Part shown: piece after piece, positions 28,440 to 36,909 of the stretch | Layout: every line of letters begins with the position of its first letter | Position numbering within the stretch: the first letter of the stretch is position 1 | Assembly (NCBI GenBank): GCA_963727955.1 | Contig: CAVSII010000003.1 | Location: 186,001 to 250,000, forward strand | Direction: 5' to 3' | Length of the DNA stretch: 64,000 nt | Source of the DNA: Bog-756 sp963727955 | GTDB taxonomy: Bacteria > Actinomycetota > Acidimicrobiia > Acidimicrobiales > RAAP-2 | Program-made: the position numbers and the translations under genes | The notes under the pieces: model-generated | What the model saw: only the letters and a program-made list of their open reading frames with translations | Database searches by the model: none | What the model was told of the DNA's origin: nothing

Positions 28440-28457
28440 CTCCTATACAGATAGTAA
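28440..28457. promoter_or_regulatory. Candidate Fe-S-responsive operator and promoter of sufB
   Basis: CTCCTATACAGATAGTAA: first arm identical to the sufC-upstream site (18831-18848) and the second arm TAGnAn at the same distance. On the minus strand TACTAT (28451-28456) is a good -10 with TTGTTA beside it, so a regulator bound here would cover the sufB promoter. Confidence 0.5.
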
Positions 28458-28520
28458 CAACCCCCGAGCCGGTGGCGTACGACGGCCCCCCGGGCCAGGA
28501 AGTCGTGCCATCCTGGGCGG

Positions 28521-30761
28521 ATGTGCCCCCAGCCGGCCCCTGATCCCACGACTGCCGGCGGTGGCTTCGCCCCGGTCCCCGAACGACGACCGGTCGAACT
28601 GGTGACCCACGGCGATGTCCGTGTCGACGACTGGTTCTGGCTCAGGGACAAGGACGATCCGGCCGTCATCGACCGCCTCAAAGCCGAAAACGCCCACACC
28701 GAGGCGGCCATGGCCGGAACAGCCGGCCTCCAAGCCACTCTGTTCGACGAGATCGTGGCCCGGATCGAGGAGACCGACGTGTCGGTCCCCGTGCGCAAAG
28801 GCCCCTGGCTGTACTACAGCCGGACCGTGGAAGGCAGCAGCTACGGCATCCACTGCCGCCGATCGGCCGACCTCGGTCCGACCGGCGACGGGGTGGCGCC
28901 GAAGGGTCTGGTCCTCGCCCCCGGGGAGATCCCCGCAGGGGAGCAGATACTCCTCGACGAGAACGTGCTGGCCCAGGGTCACGAGTACTTCGCGGTGGGG
29001 GCCTTCGACCTGAGCCCCGACCACCGGTGGCTGGCCTACTCCACGGACACCTCCGGCGGCGAGCGCTACACCATGCAGTTCACCGACCTGGCCACCGGCG
29101 AGGACTCCCACGAGACCCTGCTGGACACGTCGTACGGGACGGCGTGGGCCAACGACAATGCCACCGTGTTCTACACCCGGGTGGACGAAGCCATGCGCCC
29201 GTTCCAGCTGTGGCGCCACCGGGTGGGCACCGACCCGGCCGAGGACGCCCTGGTCTACGAGGAGCCTGACGAGCACTTCTACCTCGGGGTCGGCCGGACC
29301 AAGGACGAAAGCTACGTTGTCATGGTCCTCGACTCCAAGGTGACCTCCGAGGTCAGGGTGTGTGCCGCCGACGAGCCCCGGGGCCGGTTCCGGATCATCG
29401 AACCCCGTCGCCAGGGGATCGAGTACAGCGTGGACCACGACCGGGGCGACCCGGCCACCGGCCGGGCCAGCCGGTTCCTCATCGTCACCAACGACGGAGC
29501 CGAGGACTTCCGGCTGATGGCGGCGGACGACGCCACCCCGGACCGCGCCCACTGGACCGAAGTCATCGGGGGGAGGCCGGGCGTCCGGCTGGACAACGTC
29601 GATCCCTTCGTCGGACATCTGGTCGTCTACGAACGGGAGGGGGGCGAGACCAAGATCCGGATCATCGACTCCCACAGCGGCCAGTCGCTGCCGGTCGAGC
29701 AGCCGGAGACCCCGTCGACGGCGTGGCCGGGGGCCAACCCCGAGTACGACTCGACCACCTTGCGCTACGAGTACACCTCGCTGGTCACGCCCCACTCGGT
29801 CTACGACCGCGACCTGGCCGGGGGCGAGGCCGTCCTGCTCAAGCGGCAGAGGGTGCTGGGCCACTTCGACACGGCCCGTTACTGCACCGAGCGCCTGTGG
29901 GCCACAGCCGACGACGGGACGGCCATCCCCCTCTCGCTCGTCTACCGGCGGGACCGGGCCGACCTCCTCGATGCTGGCCTCCTGAGTGAGGGCACCGGCT
30001 CGGGTGCCGGCCCGTGTCTGCTCTACGGCTACGGCTCCTACGAGATGTCGATCGACCCCACTTTCTCCTCCCTCCGCCTGAGCCTGCTCGACCGTGGATT
30101 CGTCTTTGCCATCGCCCATGTCCGGGGCGGCGGCGAGATGGGCCGGGCCTGGTACGAACAGGGGAAGCTGGCGGCCAAGGCCCACACCTTCACCGACTTC
30201 GTGGCCTGCGCCCGCACCCTGGTGGCCGAGGGGTGGACGTCCCCCGACCGGCTGGTGGCCCGCGGGGCCAGCGCCGGGGGACTGCTCATGGGGGCGGTGG
30301 CCAACCTGGCTCCCGAGCTGTTCCGGGCGGTGGTGGCCGAGGTGCCCTTCGTCGACTGCCTCACCACCATCCTGGACGACACCCTCCCGCTCACCGTCCT
30401 CGAATGGGACGAGTGGGGCAACCCGGCCCAGGACCCCGAGATCTACCGGGTGATGAAGTCGTACTCGCCCTACGACAACGTCCGCGCCGTCGATGAACAG
30501 GGTCGACCGGTGCGGTACCCGGACATCCTGGCCACCGCCGGGCTCTCCGACCCGCGGGTGGGGTTCTGGGAGCCGGCAAAGTGGGTGGCCAAGCTGCGGG
30601 CGGCCAACCCGGAGAACCGGGTCCTGCTCAAGACCGAGTTGGGCGCCGGACACGGAGGCCCGTCAGGCCGCTACGACGCCTGGAAGGACGAGGCCTTCGT
30701 CTACGCCTTCATCCTCGACGCTCTGGGCATGGCCGGCGACGGTCCAACCGACGCCGGGTAG
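28521..30761 (+). CDS. Oligopeptidase B (S9A prolyl-oligopeptidase family)
   Basis: 746 residues. An N-terminal beta-propeller domain (about 80-450) caps a C-terminal alpha/beta-hydrolase domain. The catalytic triad is Ser584 in RGASAGGLLMGA, Asp677 in GLSDPRVGFWEP and His711 in GAGHGGPSGR. The spacing of 93 and 34 residues agrees with the family. The ERRP...HGDVRVDDWFWLRD N-terminus is typical of protease II. It cleaves short peptides, usually after basic residues. No signal peptide, so cytoplasmic. It starts about 60 bases from the sufB operator on the other strand. Confidence 0.93.
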   Translation: MCPQPAPDPTTAGGGFAPVPERRPVELVTHGDVRVDDWFWLRDKDDPAVIDRLKAENAHTEAAMAGTAGLQATLFDEIVARIEETDVSVPVRKGPWLYYSRTVEGSSYGIHCRRSADLGPTGDGVAPKGLVLAPGEIPAGEQILLDENVLAQGHEYFAVGAFDLSPDHRWLAYSTDTSGGERYTMQFTDLATGEDSHETLLDTSYGTAWANDNATVFYTRVDEAMRPFQLWRHRVGTDPAEDALVYEEPDEHFYLGVGRTKDESYVVMVLDSKVTSEVRVCAADEPRGRFRIIEPRRQGIEYSVDHDRGDPATGRASRFLIVTNDGAEDFRLMAADDATPDRAHWTEVIGGRPGVRLDNVDPFVGHLVVYEREGGETKIRIIDSHSGQSLPVEQPETPSTAWPGANPEYDSTTLRYEYTSLVTPHSVYDRDLAGGEAVLLKRQRVLGHFDTARYCTERLWATADDGTAIPLSLVYRRDRADLLDAGLLSEGTGSGAGPCLLYGYGSYEMSIDPTFSSLRLSLLDRGFVFAIAHVRGGGEMGRAWYEQGKLAAKAHTFTDFVACARTLVAEGWTSPDRLVARGASAGGLLMGAVANLAPELFRAVVAEVPFVDCLTTILDDTLPLTVLEWDEWGNPAQDPEIYRVMKSYSPYDNVRAVDEQGRPVRYPDILATAGLSDPRVGFWEPAKWVAKLRAANPENRVLLKTELGAGHGGPSGRYDAWKDEAFVYAFILDALGMAGDGPTDAG

Positions 30762-30793
30762 GGGGTCTCACCCGACGGTGGGAGAAGCGGGTC

Positions 30794-31819
30794 TCATCCG
30801 ACGGTGGACGCAGAGGACGGTGTCACCGGCGAGCTGGTCGTCGGTTGGAAGGTGGCCACGAACGGGGTGGCCATCGGGTGAGGCAGCACCACCGGCACGG
30901 TGCCGACCTTGAGCGCACCGGCCAGTGAGCCCAGTTCGACGGCGGTGGTGCCCACCGCCGGGATGGTCTGGACGGTTCCGTTCTGCAACGTCCCCGTCCA
31001 CAGTGTGGCCCCGGTGGTCACCGACCGGGCCAGCACCCAGCACGGTCCGGTGGCCGTCACCGTGACGCTGTAGGAGTTGGACGACACCGGATAGGTGGCC
31101 ACACCCGGACCGGTCGAACTGGCCACGATGGAGGAGGGCGGCGTGGTGGGGGTGGTCTTGCCCTTTTTGGACTGTCCCCCGGCATGGTGGCCGTGACGGT
31201 CCGAGCCGGTGGCGGGCGTGGACCCGGCCGTCGAGGTGGTCGTCCGTCTCGGCGGCGAGGTGGTCGCCGGGGTGCCGGCCGCGGTGCGGCCGTGGGTCGG
31301 GCCGGGCGACCGCCGGCTCCCGATGTAGACCAGGGCCCCGAGGACCACCACGACGACCACGACCACCGTGATGGCGCTCCCCCGCCGCGGCCGTCGGTTC
31401 ATGGAGGCCAGAGCGTGGCGCTGTATCCGGTCACTGCGGGTGCGCGGGATGGTCACATCGGTCACGTTCTGGTCGTCGAAGACGAGCGGAGCGCCCGGGT
31501 CGGGGAGGGCCACCGCGCCCCGCCCCCGGGCCGGCGGGTAACGCCGACCGAGGCCTGCGCCGGGGGGCTGATCGGCCTCCGACCCCGCTCTCCCGGCCGG
31601 GCCCACGCCTTCGTCGGCCAGGGAGGCCCCGGAAGGCCCCACCATGCGTATGGGTGCCGACCCGGTGCGTTCGGTCACCTGCTCCATGGTCCCCAGGGCC
31701 GAGTGGTACCGGTCGACCGAGGAGAGGTCACCTCCCTCGGGACGTCGGAGGACCACGACCGCCACAAGGGCCACGATCACCACCACGCCGACTGCTACCA
31801 GGAGCCACATCACGCCCAT
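30794..31819 (-). CDS. Two-pass membrane protein with RodZ-tail-like C-terminal domain
   Basis: 341 residues. A first hydrophobic segment at 3-25 and a second around 150-167 (AITVVVVVVVVLGALVYIG), with a basic, disordered stretch between. After the second segment comes a Thr/Pro/Ser-rich spacer. The last 100 residues are beta-rich (SYSVTVTATGPCWVLARS, GTLQNGTVQTIP, VELGSLAGALKV), resembling the DUF4115 domain at the RodZ C-terminus. No N-terminal HTH of RodZ is present. A cell-envelope role is plausible; function unknown. Confidence 0.65.
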   Translation of the reverse strand: MGVMWLLVAVGVVVIVALVAVVVLRRPEGGDLSSVDRYHSALGTMEQVTERTGSAPIRMVGPSGASLADEGVGPAGRAGSEADQPPGAGLGRRYPPARGRGAVALPDPGAPLVFDDQNVTDVTIPRTRSDRIQRHALASMNRRPRRGSAITVVVVVVVVLGALVYIGSRRSPGPTHGRTAAGTPATTSPPRRTTTSTAGSTPATGSDRHGHHAGGQSKKGKTTPTTPPSSIVASSTGPGVATYPVSSNSYSVTVTATGPCWVLARSVTTGATLWTGTLQNGTVQTIPAVGTTAVELGSLAGALKVGTVPVVLPHPMATPFVATFQPTTSSPVTPSSASTVG

Positions 31820-31909
31820 TCAACCCGAAGAGTCAGCCCCACGGGCAGCGTGGAGCCAGGTGGTGCGGCGAACTCCGGCCGACAGGAGCTCAGCGGGGGG
31901 CGTCGGTGG

Positions 31910-32461
31910 TCAGGTCCGCAGCCCGGCCCGGGGCCGGAGGGCCGGATCGAGGGCGGAGCGCAGAGGGTTGGACTGGTCCCGCTCGGACAGAACCGGATCG
32001 GTGAGGCCCCAGTCGGCCCCGATGGCCGGATCGTCCCAGGCCACCCCCAGTTCGTCGTTCGGGTTGTAGTAGTTGTCGACCAGGTACCACAGGGTGAGAT
32101 CGGTGAGGGAGGCGAAGCCGTGGGCCACCCCCGGGGGGATGAACAGCCCTCGGTCGACGTCGCCGTCGAGGTCGAGGGCGAGGGTGGCGCCGTCGGTGGG
32201 CGAGCCCTGGCGGAGGTCGTGGAGGATCACCCGCGCCCTCCCCCGCAGGACGTACCAGTAGTCGGCCTGGTGGAGGTGGTAGTGGAGACCGACGATGGCA
32301 CCTGCCTGCTTTTCGGAGCGGTTGGCCTGGGTCATCTCGCGCCCGAGCGGAAACCAGCTGCGGCGGTAGGTCTCGAGGAACCGGCCCCGCTCGTCGCCGT
32401 GGGCGCTGGGTTCGACCACGATGACGTCGGCAATGACGTCTGATTCCTTGATGTCGGGCAC
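31910..32461 (-). CDS. dTDP-4-dehydrorhamnose 3,5-epimerase-type protein (RmlC/RfbC)
   Basis: 183 residues from a GTG. Cupin fold with the family's start (SAHGDERGRFLETYR), catalytic His in VGLHYHLHQADYWYVL, RGRARVILHDLR, and the IPPGVAHGFASLTD and YLVDNYYNPNDELGVAWDDP segments that carry the second His and the Tyr. It epimerises C3 and C5 of the dTDP-4-keto sugar on the way to dTDP-rhamnose. No rmlA, rmlB or rmlD is nearby, so it may act on another dTDP sugar. It lies two bases after the flavin-reductase gene. Confidence 0.88.
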   Translation of the reverse strand: MPDIKESDVIADVIVVEPSAHGDERGRFLETYRRSWFPLGREMTQANRSEKQAGAIVGLHYHLHQADYWYVLRGRARVILHDLRQGSPTDGATLALDLDGDVDRGLFIPPGVAHGFASLTDLTLWYLVDNYYNPNDELGVAWDDPAIGADWGLTDPVLSERDQSNPLRSALDPALRPRAGLRT

Positions 32462-32463
32462 GC

Positions 32464-32967
32464 CTATTCCCCCTCGTCGTCGCCGGGCCGGGCCAGAGTA
32501 GCCAAGTCGCTGCGAAAGTACAGCAGCGGTGACCCCTCGCCCACGCCGAGGTCGAGGACCCGCCCGATGATCAGTTCATGGTCACCGGCGTCGTGGACCA
32601 ACTCGACCCGGCAGTCCACCCAGGCCAGACAGTCCTCGATGAGAGGGGAGCCGGTGGCCGGTGCCGGGCGCCAGTCCACCCCCTCGAATTTGGGCCCGCC
32701 CGACACGGCGAAGCCCTCGCACAGCTTCCGTTGGTGCTCGCCCAGGACACTCACGCAGAAGTCGCCGGCCCGGGCGATCCGCGGCCAGCTGGTGGAGGTC
32801 CGGGCCGGGGCCACCGCCACAAAAGGGGGGTCGAGAGACAGGGACAGGAAGCTCTGACAAGTGAACCCCACCGGTTCGCCCTCGTCCATGCCCGAAACCA
32901 CGGTCACACCGGTGGCGAACCGGCTCATGACGTCCTTGAAACGGTCGGTGTCGACGGTCACCCTCAC
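32464..32967 (-). CDS. Flavin reductase family protein (FMN-binding split barrel)
   Basis: 167 residues from a GTG that overlaps the upstream MBL gene stop (GTGA). Motifs are RFATGVTVVSG, GFTCQSFLSLSLDPPFVAV (flavin phosphate region), FCVSVLGEHQRKLCEGFA, and DHELIIGRVLDLGV. It probably reduces free FMN/FAD with NAD(P)H for a two-component oxygenase. No oxygenase partner is adjacent; the partner is unknown. Confidence 0.88.
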   Translation of the reverse strand: MRVTVDTDRFKDVMSRFATGVTVVSGMDEGEPVGFTCQSFLSLSLDPPFVAVAPARTSTSWPRIARAGDFCVSVLGEHQRKLCEGFAVSGGPKFEGVDWRPAPATGSPLIEDCLAWVDCRVELVHDAGDHELIIGRVLDLGVGEGSPLLYFRSDLATLARPGDDEGE

Positions 32968-33812
32968 CCCGAGCCCAGGTCGACCGTCATCCCCTCCGAG
33001 GCCGCCCCCACCTCGAGGTCGTAGTTGTCGGCCGCCACCCGCTGGGCCCGTTCGAGCATCCGGTCGACCTGGGTATCGCTGTGGGCCGGGTCGTGGTGGA
33101 ACATGACCAGGCCCCGGGCACCGGCCTCACCGGCCACCCGCACCGCATACTCCTCGGTCGAGTGGCCCCATCCGGCCATGGTGGCGAACTCCTCGTCGGT
33201 GTACTGGGCGTCGTGGAGCACCAGGTCGGCACCGTCGCACAAGGCCAGGACCTGCTTGTCCACCGTCTTGAGGTCGACCGGGGCCTGGTGGTCGGAGATG
33301 TAGGTCAGCACCCGCCCTTCGGCCTCGATGCGGAAGCCCAGGGTGTGGCCGATGTGGGGCACCGGACGGGCCGTTATGTCCACCCCCCCCACCGTGAACT
33401 CGTCGGTCCCCTCGATGTCCTGGCAGCGCATCTCGCCTCGAAAATCGGCCATCGAAATGGGGAAGAAGGGAGGGCGCACCATGCTCGAGAGGACATCGCA
33501 GAGCGGGCCCCCCTCCTGTGAGGGCCCGTGGACGTCGATGACGGCGCCCGGGTCGCGCATCGGGGAGAAGAAGGGGAGGCCGAGCACGTGGTCATAGTGC
33601 AGGTGGGTGAGCAGGACGGTGGCGTGGAGGGGGGCCTCCAGCCGGGGTTGAAGGTAGTGGCCGAGGGCCCGTAGGCCGGTCCCGAGGTCGAGGATGATCG
33701 GTCGCTCGCCCGCCACCTCGACCAGCACGCACGACGTATTGCCGCCGTATCGGCGCTGCTGCTCGGACGAGCACGGGCACGAGCCCCGGACACCGAAGAA
33801 GGTGAGTTTCAC
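32964..33812 (-). CDS. MBL-fold metallo-hydrolase (phosphodiesterase-like)
   Basis: 282 residues. The N-terminus KLTFFGVRGSCPC with YGGNTSCVLV, the metal motif LLTHLHYDH, and His in PHIGHTLGFR, Asp in YISDHQAP and the final His in MFHHDPAHSD resemble the RNase Z/PhnP-like cyclic phosphodiesterase branch rather than beta-lactamases. All expected metal ligands are present. The substrate is unknown. First gene of the set MBL, flavin reductase, RfbC with tight overlaps; divergent from the epoxide-hydrolase gene. Confidence 0.85.
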   Translation of the reverse strand: MKLTFFGVRGSCPCSSEQQRRYGGNTSCVLVEVAGERPIILDLGTGLRALGHYLQPRLEAPLHATVLLTHLHYDHVLGLPFFSPMRDPGAVIDVHGPSQEGGPLCDVLSSMVRPPFFPISMADFRGEMRCQDIEGTDEFTVGGVDITARPVPHIGHTLGFRIEAEGRVLTYISDHQAPVDLKTVDKQVLALCDGADLVLHDAQYTDEEFATMAGWGHSTEEYAVRVAGEAGARGLVMFHHDPAHSDTQVDRMLERAQRVAADNYDLEVGAASEGMTVDLGSG

Positions 33813-33865
33813 GGCAGGTGCAGGCTAGTCGGAAGGCACTGGTGGGGCAGGACTACCCTCCGTGC

Positions 33866-34738
33866 ATGGAAGAGCAGCGAATCACCGCTCACGGTATCGA
33901 CTTCGCCTACTTCAGCGACGGGCCGCCGACCGGGCCGCTGGCCCTGTGCCTGCACGGCTTCCCCGACACCGCCCACACCTGGCGTTACCTGCTGCCGCGC
34001 CTGGCCGACGCCGGGTTCCATGCCGTGGCCCCGTTCCTGCGCGGCTACGCGCCGACTTCGGTGCCGGCCGACGGACGTTACGACACGGGGACCCTGGCCC
34101 TCGACGCCTGTGCCCTCCACCAGGCCCTGGGGGGTGGCGCCGACGCCGTCCTCATCGGCCACGACTGGGGGGCGTTCGCCGCCTACGGGGCCGCCGCCTA
34201 CCAGCCGGACAGGTGGCGCCGGGTGATCACGGCGGCCGTGGCCCCCCAGCCGGCCATGGCCGACGGCTTCTTCAGCTTCGACCAGCTCCACCGCAGCTGG
34301 TATGTGTTCTTCTTCCAGACGGCCCTGGCCGAGTATGCGGTGGCGATGGACGACTTCGCCTTCATCGACCGTCTCTGGTCGGAATGGTCCCCCCACTTCG
34401 ACGGCTCCTGGGACACGGCCCGGGTGCGGGAATCGCTGGCCTCCTCCGACAACCTGAACGCGGCCATCGGCTACTACCGGGCCACCTTCGCCGGTCCGCC
34501 CGATGACGCCGAGGCGGCCGCCGCCCAAGCTGCTGCCGGCACCATGGCTCCACAGCCCACCCTGTACCTGCACGGCGCCGACGACGGCTGCATCGGCATC
34601 GACACCATCGTCCCGGCCACCGATTTCATGGCGCCCGGGTCGGCGATGGTGGTGGTCGAGGGGGCCGGCCACTTCCTGCACGTGGAACGCCCCGATCTGG
34701 TCAACGACCACATCGTCCGCTTCCTGACCCAGGCCTGA
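33866..34738 (+). CDS. Alpha/beta hydrolase, epoxide-hydrolase-like
   Basis: 290 residues from the ATG at 33866. The oxyanion motif HGFPDTAHTWR, nucleophile Asp in LIGHDWGAFAAYG (Asp rather than Ser, as in soluble epoxide hydrolases and haloalkane dehalogenases), an acid candidate in HGADDGCIGID and His in VEGAGHFLHVERP complete a triad. The cap region contains FIDRLWSEWSP. The substrate is not predictable. Convergent with mutY across a strong terminator hairpin. Confidence 0.87.
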   Translation: MEEQRITAHGIDFAYFSDGPPTGPLALCLHGFPDTAHTWRYLLPRLADAGFHAVAPFLRGYAPTSVPADGRYDTGTLALDACALHQALGGGADAVLIGHDWGAFAAYGAAAYQPDRWRRVITAAVAPQPAMADGFFSFDQLHRSWYVFFFQTALAEYAVAMDDFAFIDRLWSEWSPHFDGSWDTARVRESLASSDNLNAAIGYYRATFAGPPDDAEAAAAQAAAGTMAPQPTLYLHGADDGCIGIDTIVPATDFMAPGSAMVVVEGAGHFLHVERPDLVNDHIVRFLTQA

Positions 34739-34741
34739 AAA

Positions 34742-34769
34742 GGTGGGTGGGGGCCGGCCCCTCCCCACC
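34742..34769 (-). terminator. Intrinsic terminator of mutY, shared with the convergent hydrolase gene
   Basis: GGTGGGTGGGGGCC (34742-34755) and GGCCCCTCCCCACC (34756-34769) pair over 12 of 14 positions plus a G-U pair. Read on the minus strand the stem is followed by CTTTTC, which also contains the end of the convergent gene. This suits Rho-independent termination of mutY transcripts. Confidence 0.6.
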
Positions 34770-34816
34770 GCGGGGCGTCACCGGCGGCCGACCCTGGCCA
34801 CCGGGCGCAGGGGCGG

Positions 34817-35689
34817 TCACGGGAGGCGCAGCCGCCCCGTCCGGTCACGGACGGCCAGCCCGTCGGCCACCAGGGTGTCGGCAATACGGACAGCCCGGGC
34901 CGGGTCGTCCGGCCAGCCGGCGGCCTCGGGCAGGGCGGCGGCGGTGACGGCACCGGCACGCAGGGCGTCCACCAGCCGGCCACGGCCCTGACGGTCGGAT
35001 CCCTCGAAGGTGGCCTGGGCCACCGACACCGCCGCCGACCCACGCGCCGGGTCGGGCGGGATGTGACCGGCCACGGCCCACCGACACCGGCGCCGCACCG
35101 GGCACCGCCCGCATGTCGGGGTGCGGGAGACGCACACCGTCGCTCCCAGATCGAGCAGGGCCTGGCCGAACTCCCAGCCCCGGCCGGCCGGAACCATGGC
35201 GTCCACCAGCCGCTGGGCCTCGCCCAGGTTCAGCGACCGTCCGGCCACCGCCCGGGACAGCACCCGGCCGGCGTTGGTGTCGACCACCCCGATATCGACG
35301 TCGAAGGCGAAGGCCAGCACGGCCCGGGCCGTGTAGGGGCCGACCCCGGGCAGCCCCAGCAGCGCCTCGAGCCCGGAGGGGACCCGCCCGCCGTGCCGGG
35401 CCACCATGGCGGTGGCGGAGGCGTGCAGGTGGCGGGCCCGGCGGTTGTAACCCAGCCCCTTCCAGGCCCGGAGCACCTCCCCGAGCGGGGCATCGGCGCA
35501 CACCGCCGGGGTCGGGAACCGTTCGATGAACCCGGTGTAGGCGGGAACCACCCGCTCGAGGTTGGTCTGCTGGGCCATGACTTCGCTGACCAGCACCGAC
35601 CACGGGTCACGGGTGGACCGCCACGGGAGGTCGGGCCGACGGGAGCCGGACCCGTTCTCGGTTCCCCACCTGTGAATGGCCACACCCAC
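34817..35689 (-). CDS. mutY: A/G-specific adenine glycosylase MutY
   Basis: About 290 residues from a GTG at 35687-35689 (a GTG six bases later is possible; upstream in-frame sequence is an unrelated frame of the next gene). Catalytic Glu in VSEVMAQQT, the HhH LLGLPGVGPYTARAVL, catalytic Asp in GVVDTNAGRV, and the [4Fe-4S] motif C-x6-C-x2-C-x5-C (CVSRTPTCGRCPVRRRC). The NUDIX-like C-terminal 8-oxoG domain of E. coli MutY is absent, as in short actinobacterial MutY; the C-terminus is instead a winged-helix-like segment (GRGRLVDALRAG). It removes A opposite 8-oxoG. Its cluster presumably comes from the Suf system in this window. Confidence 0.9.
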   Translation of the reverse strand: MGVAIHRWGTENGSGSRRPDLPWRSTRDPWSVLVSEVMAQQTNLERVVPAYTGFIERFPTPAVCADAPLGEVLRAWKGLGYNRRARHLHASATAMVARHGGRVPSGLEALLGLPGVGPYTARAVLAFAFDVDIGVVDTNAGRVLSRAVAGRSLNLGEAQRLVDAMVPAGRGWEFGQALLDLGATVCVSRTPTCGRCPVRRRCRWAVAGHIPPDPARGSAAVSVAQATFEGSDRQGRGRLVDALRAGAVTAAALPEAAGWPDDPARAVRIADTLVADGLAVRDRTGRLRLP

Positions 35690-35748
35690 AGCCCGGACCT
35701 GGCGACGGTCGCGGACCGGGGCCACCGGTGCCGGCCCCGGCAGTGGGC

Positions 35749-36261
35749 TCAGCTCCAGACGTCGTCGCCGTAGGGGCGCCGACGGGCGGGGGCGAACTCC
35801 CTCTTCCACACCATCACCTTCCGCCGGAAGAAACACACCTCTTCGCCGCGCTGGTTGAAGCCCTTGGACTCGACCGTGACCACCCCGCGATCGTCCTTGG
35901 ACTTCGAGGGCACCTTGGCGATGACCTTCGTCTCGGCGTAGATGGTGTCGCCGTGGAAGGTCGGTGCCCGGTGGATGAGCGACTCGACCTCGAGATTGGC
36001 GATGGCCGCCCCGCTCACGTCGGGGACCGAGAGCCCGAGGACCAACGAGTAGACCAGGTTGCCCACCACCACGTTCTTGCCCTGTACCGCCTCGTGCTCG
36101 CCGTACCAGGCATCGATGTGCAGGGGATGGTGGTTCATGGTGATCATGCAGAACAGGTGGTCGTCCGCTTCGGTGATGGTCTTGCCGGGCCAGTGGCGGT
36201 AGACGTCGCCCGGCTCGAAGTCCTCGAAGTAGCGGCCGAAGGGACGGTCGTGGGTGGTCAT
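35749..36261 (-). CDS. MaoC-family hydratase, mesaconyl-CoA hydratase-like
   Basis: 170 residues from the ATG at 36259-36261, overlapping the upstream gene stop as ATGA. A single hot-dog domain with the hydratase-2 motif seen as MNHHPLHIDAWYG (Asp/His dyad region), preceded by YFEDFEPGDVYRHWPGKTI. This N-terminal signature occurs in the MaoC proteins of actinobacterial ethylmalonyl-CoA clusters. The methylsuccinyl-CoA dehydrogenase and malyl-CoA lyase genes lie within 4 kb, supporting hydration of mesaconyl-C1-CoA to beta-methylmalyl-CoA. Without that context a general enoyl-CoA hydratase would be equally possible. Confidence 0.82.
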   Translation of the reverse strand: MTTHDRPFGRYFEDFEPGDVYRHWPGKTITEADDHLFCMITMNHHPLHIDAWYGEHEAVQGKNVVVGNLVYSLVLGLSVPDVSGAAIANLEVESLIHRAPTFHGDTIYAETKVIAKVPSKSKDDRGVVTVESKGFNQRGEEVCFFRRKVMVWKREFAPARRRPYGDDVWS

Positions 36262-36770
36262 GGGGCTGGTGTAGTACGCCGCCGCCGACACGTCCAACGC
36301 GTAGCCGACGGGCCGGCGCGGGTAGTCCGGCACCGGCCACCGGCGTCGGTCGAGTCGCGCACCAGGGTGGGACGGGTGGTGAAGCCCAGCACCCAGTCGG
36401 TGTGGGACTCCCCGTCGATGGCCATCCGCCAGGTGTAACGGGTGCCCGGGGTGAGAGGCAACGGGCCGAGGTTGACGGCCAGGGCCACGTCGATAGGCGA
36501 GCCCTCGGGGATGCCGGGCGGGCGACCCACGGTGAACTCACCCCTCACTTCGACCGGGTGCTCGCCATCGGGCGTGTCCACCAGGACGGGCCGGCCGTCG
36601 GCGTCCTCCAAGAAGAGCTCCCAATGATGGGCCGACTCGGCCTCGTGCCAACCCACGTCGATCTTGAGGGCGATGGCCGATGGAACCGGGTCGGGTCCTG
36701 TCATGCTCCATCCGCCGCCCAGCACGTAGAGCTTGCCGTCGGACACCTGGGCGGCGTCACACAGCATCAT
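36258..36770 (-). CDS. DUF6941-like protein of unknown function
   Basis: About 170 residues from an ATG at 36768-36770 (a GTG six bases earlier, GTGACCATGATG, is an alternative). The opening MMLCDAAQVSDGKLYVLGGG is characteristic of a small actinobacterial family I associate with DUF6941. The middle is beta-rich (HHWELFLEDADGRPV, VEVRGEFTVGRPPG, RYTWRMAIDGESH). The last 35 residues are Arg/Thr-rich and may be an unstructured tail. It overlaps the MaoC start by 4 bases, so the two are co-translated. Cytoplasmic; no known activity. Confidence 0.7.
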   Translation of the reverse strand: MMLCDAAQVSDGKLYVLGGGWSMTGPDPVPSAIALKIDVGWHEAESAHHWELFLEDADGRPVLVDTPDGEHPVEVRGEFTVGRPPGIPEGSPIDVALAVNLGPLPLTPGTRYTWRMAIDGESHTDWVLGFTTRPTLVRDSTDAGGRCRTTRAGPSATRWTCRRRRTTPAP

Positions 36771-36909
36771 GGTCACTCTCACAAAAAGCGAGGATACCGG
36801 CTCACGTGGTGGGAGCGGTGCCCGGACAGGTCGATGGGAGCCCTCCAACCCGCCCGGGCCACCAAGGGCCGGGGCGGAGCCGGGTGGGAGTGCCGGTTAC
36901 CCTGGCACG

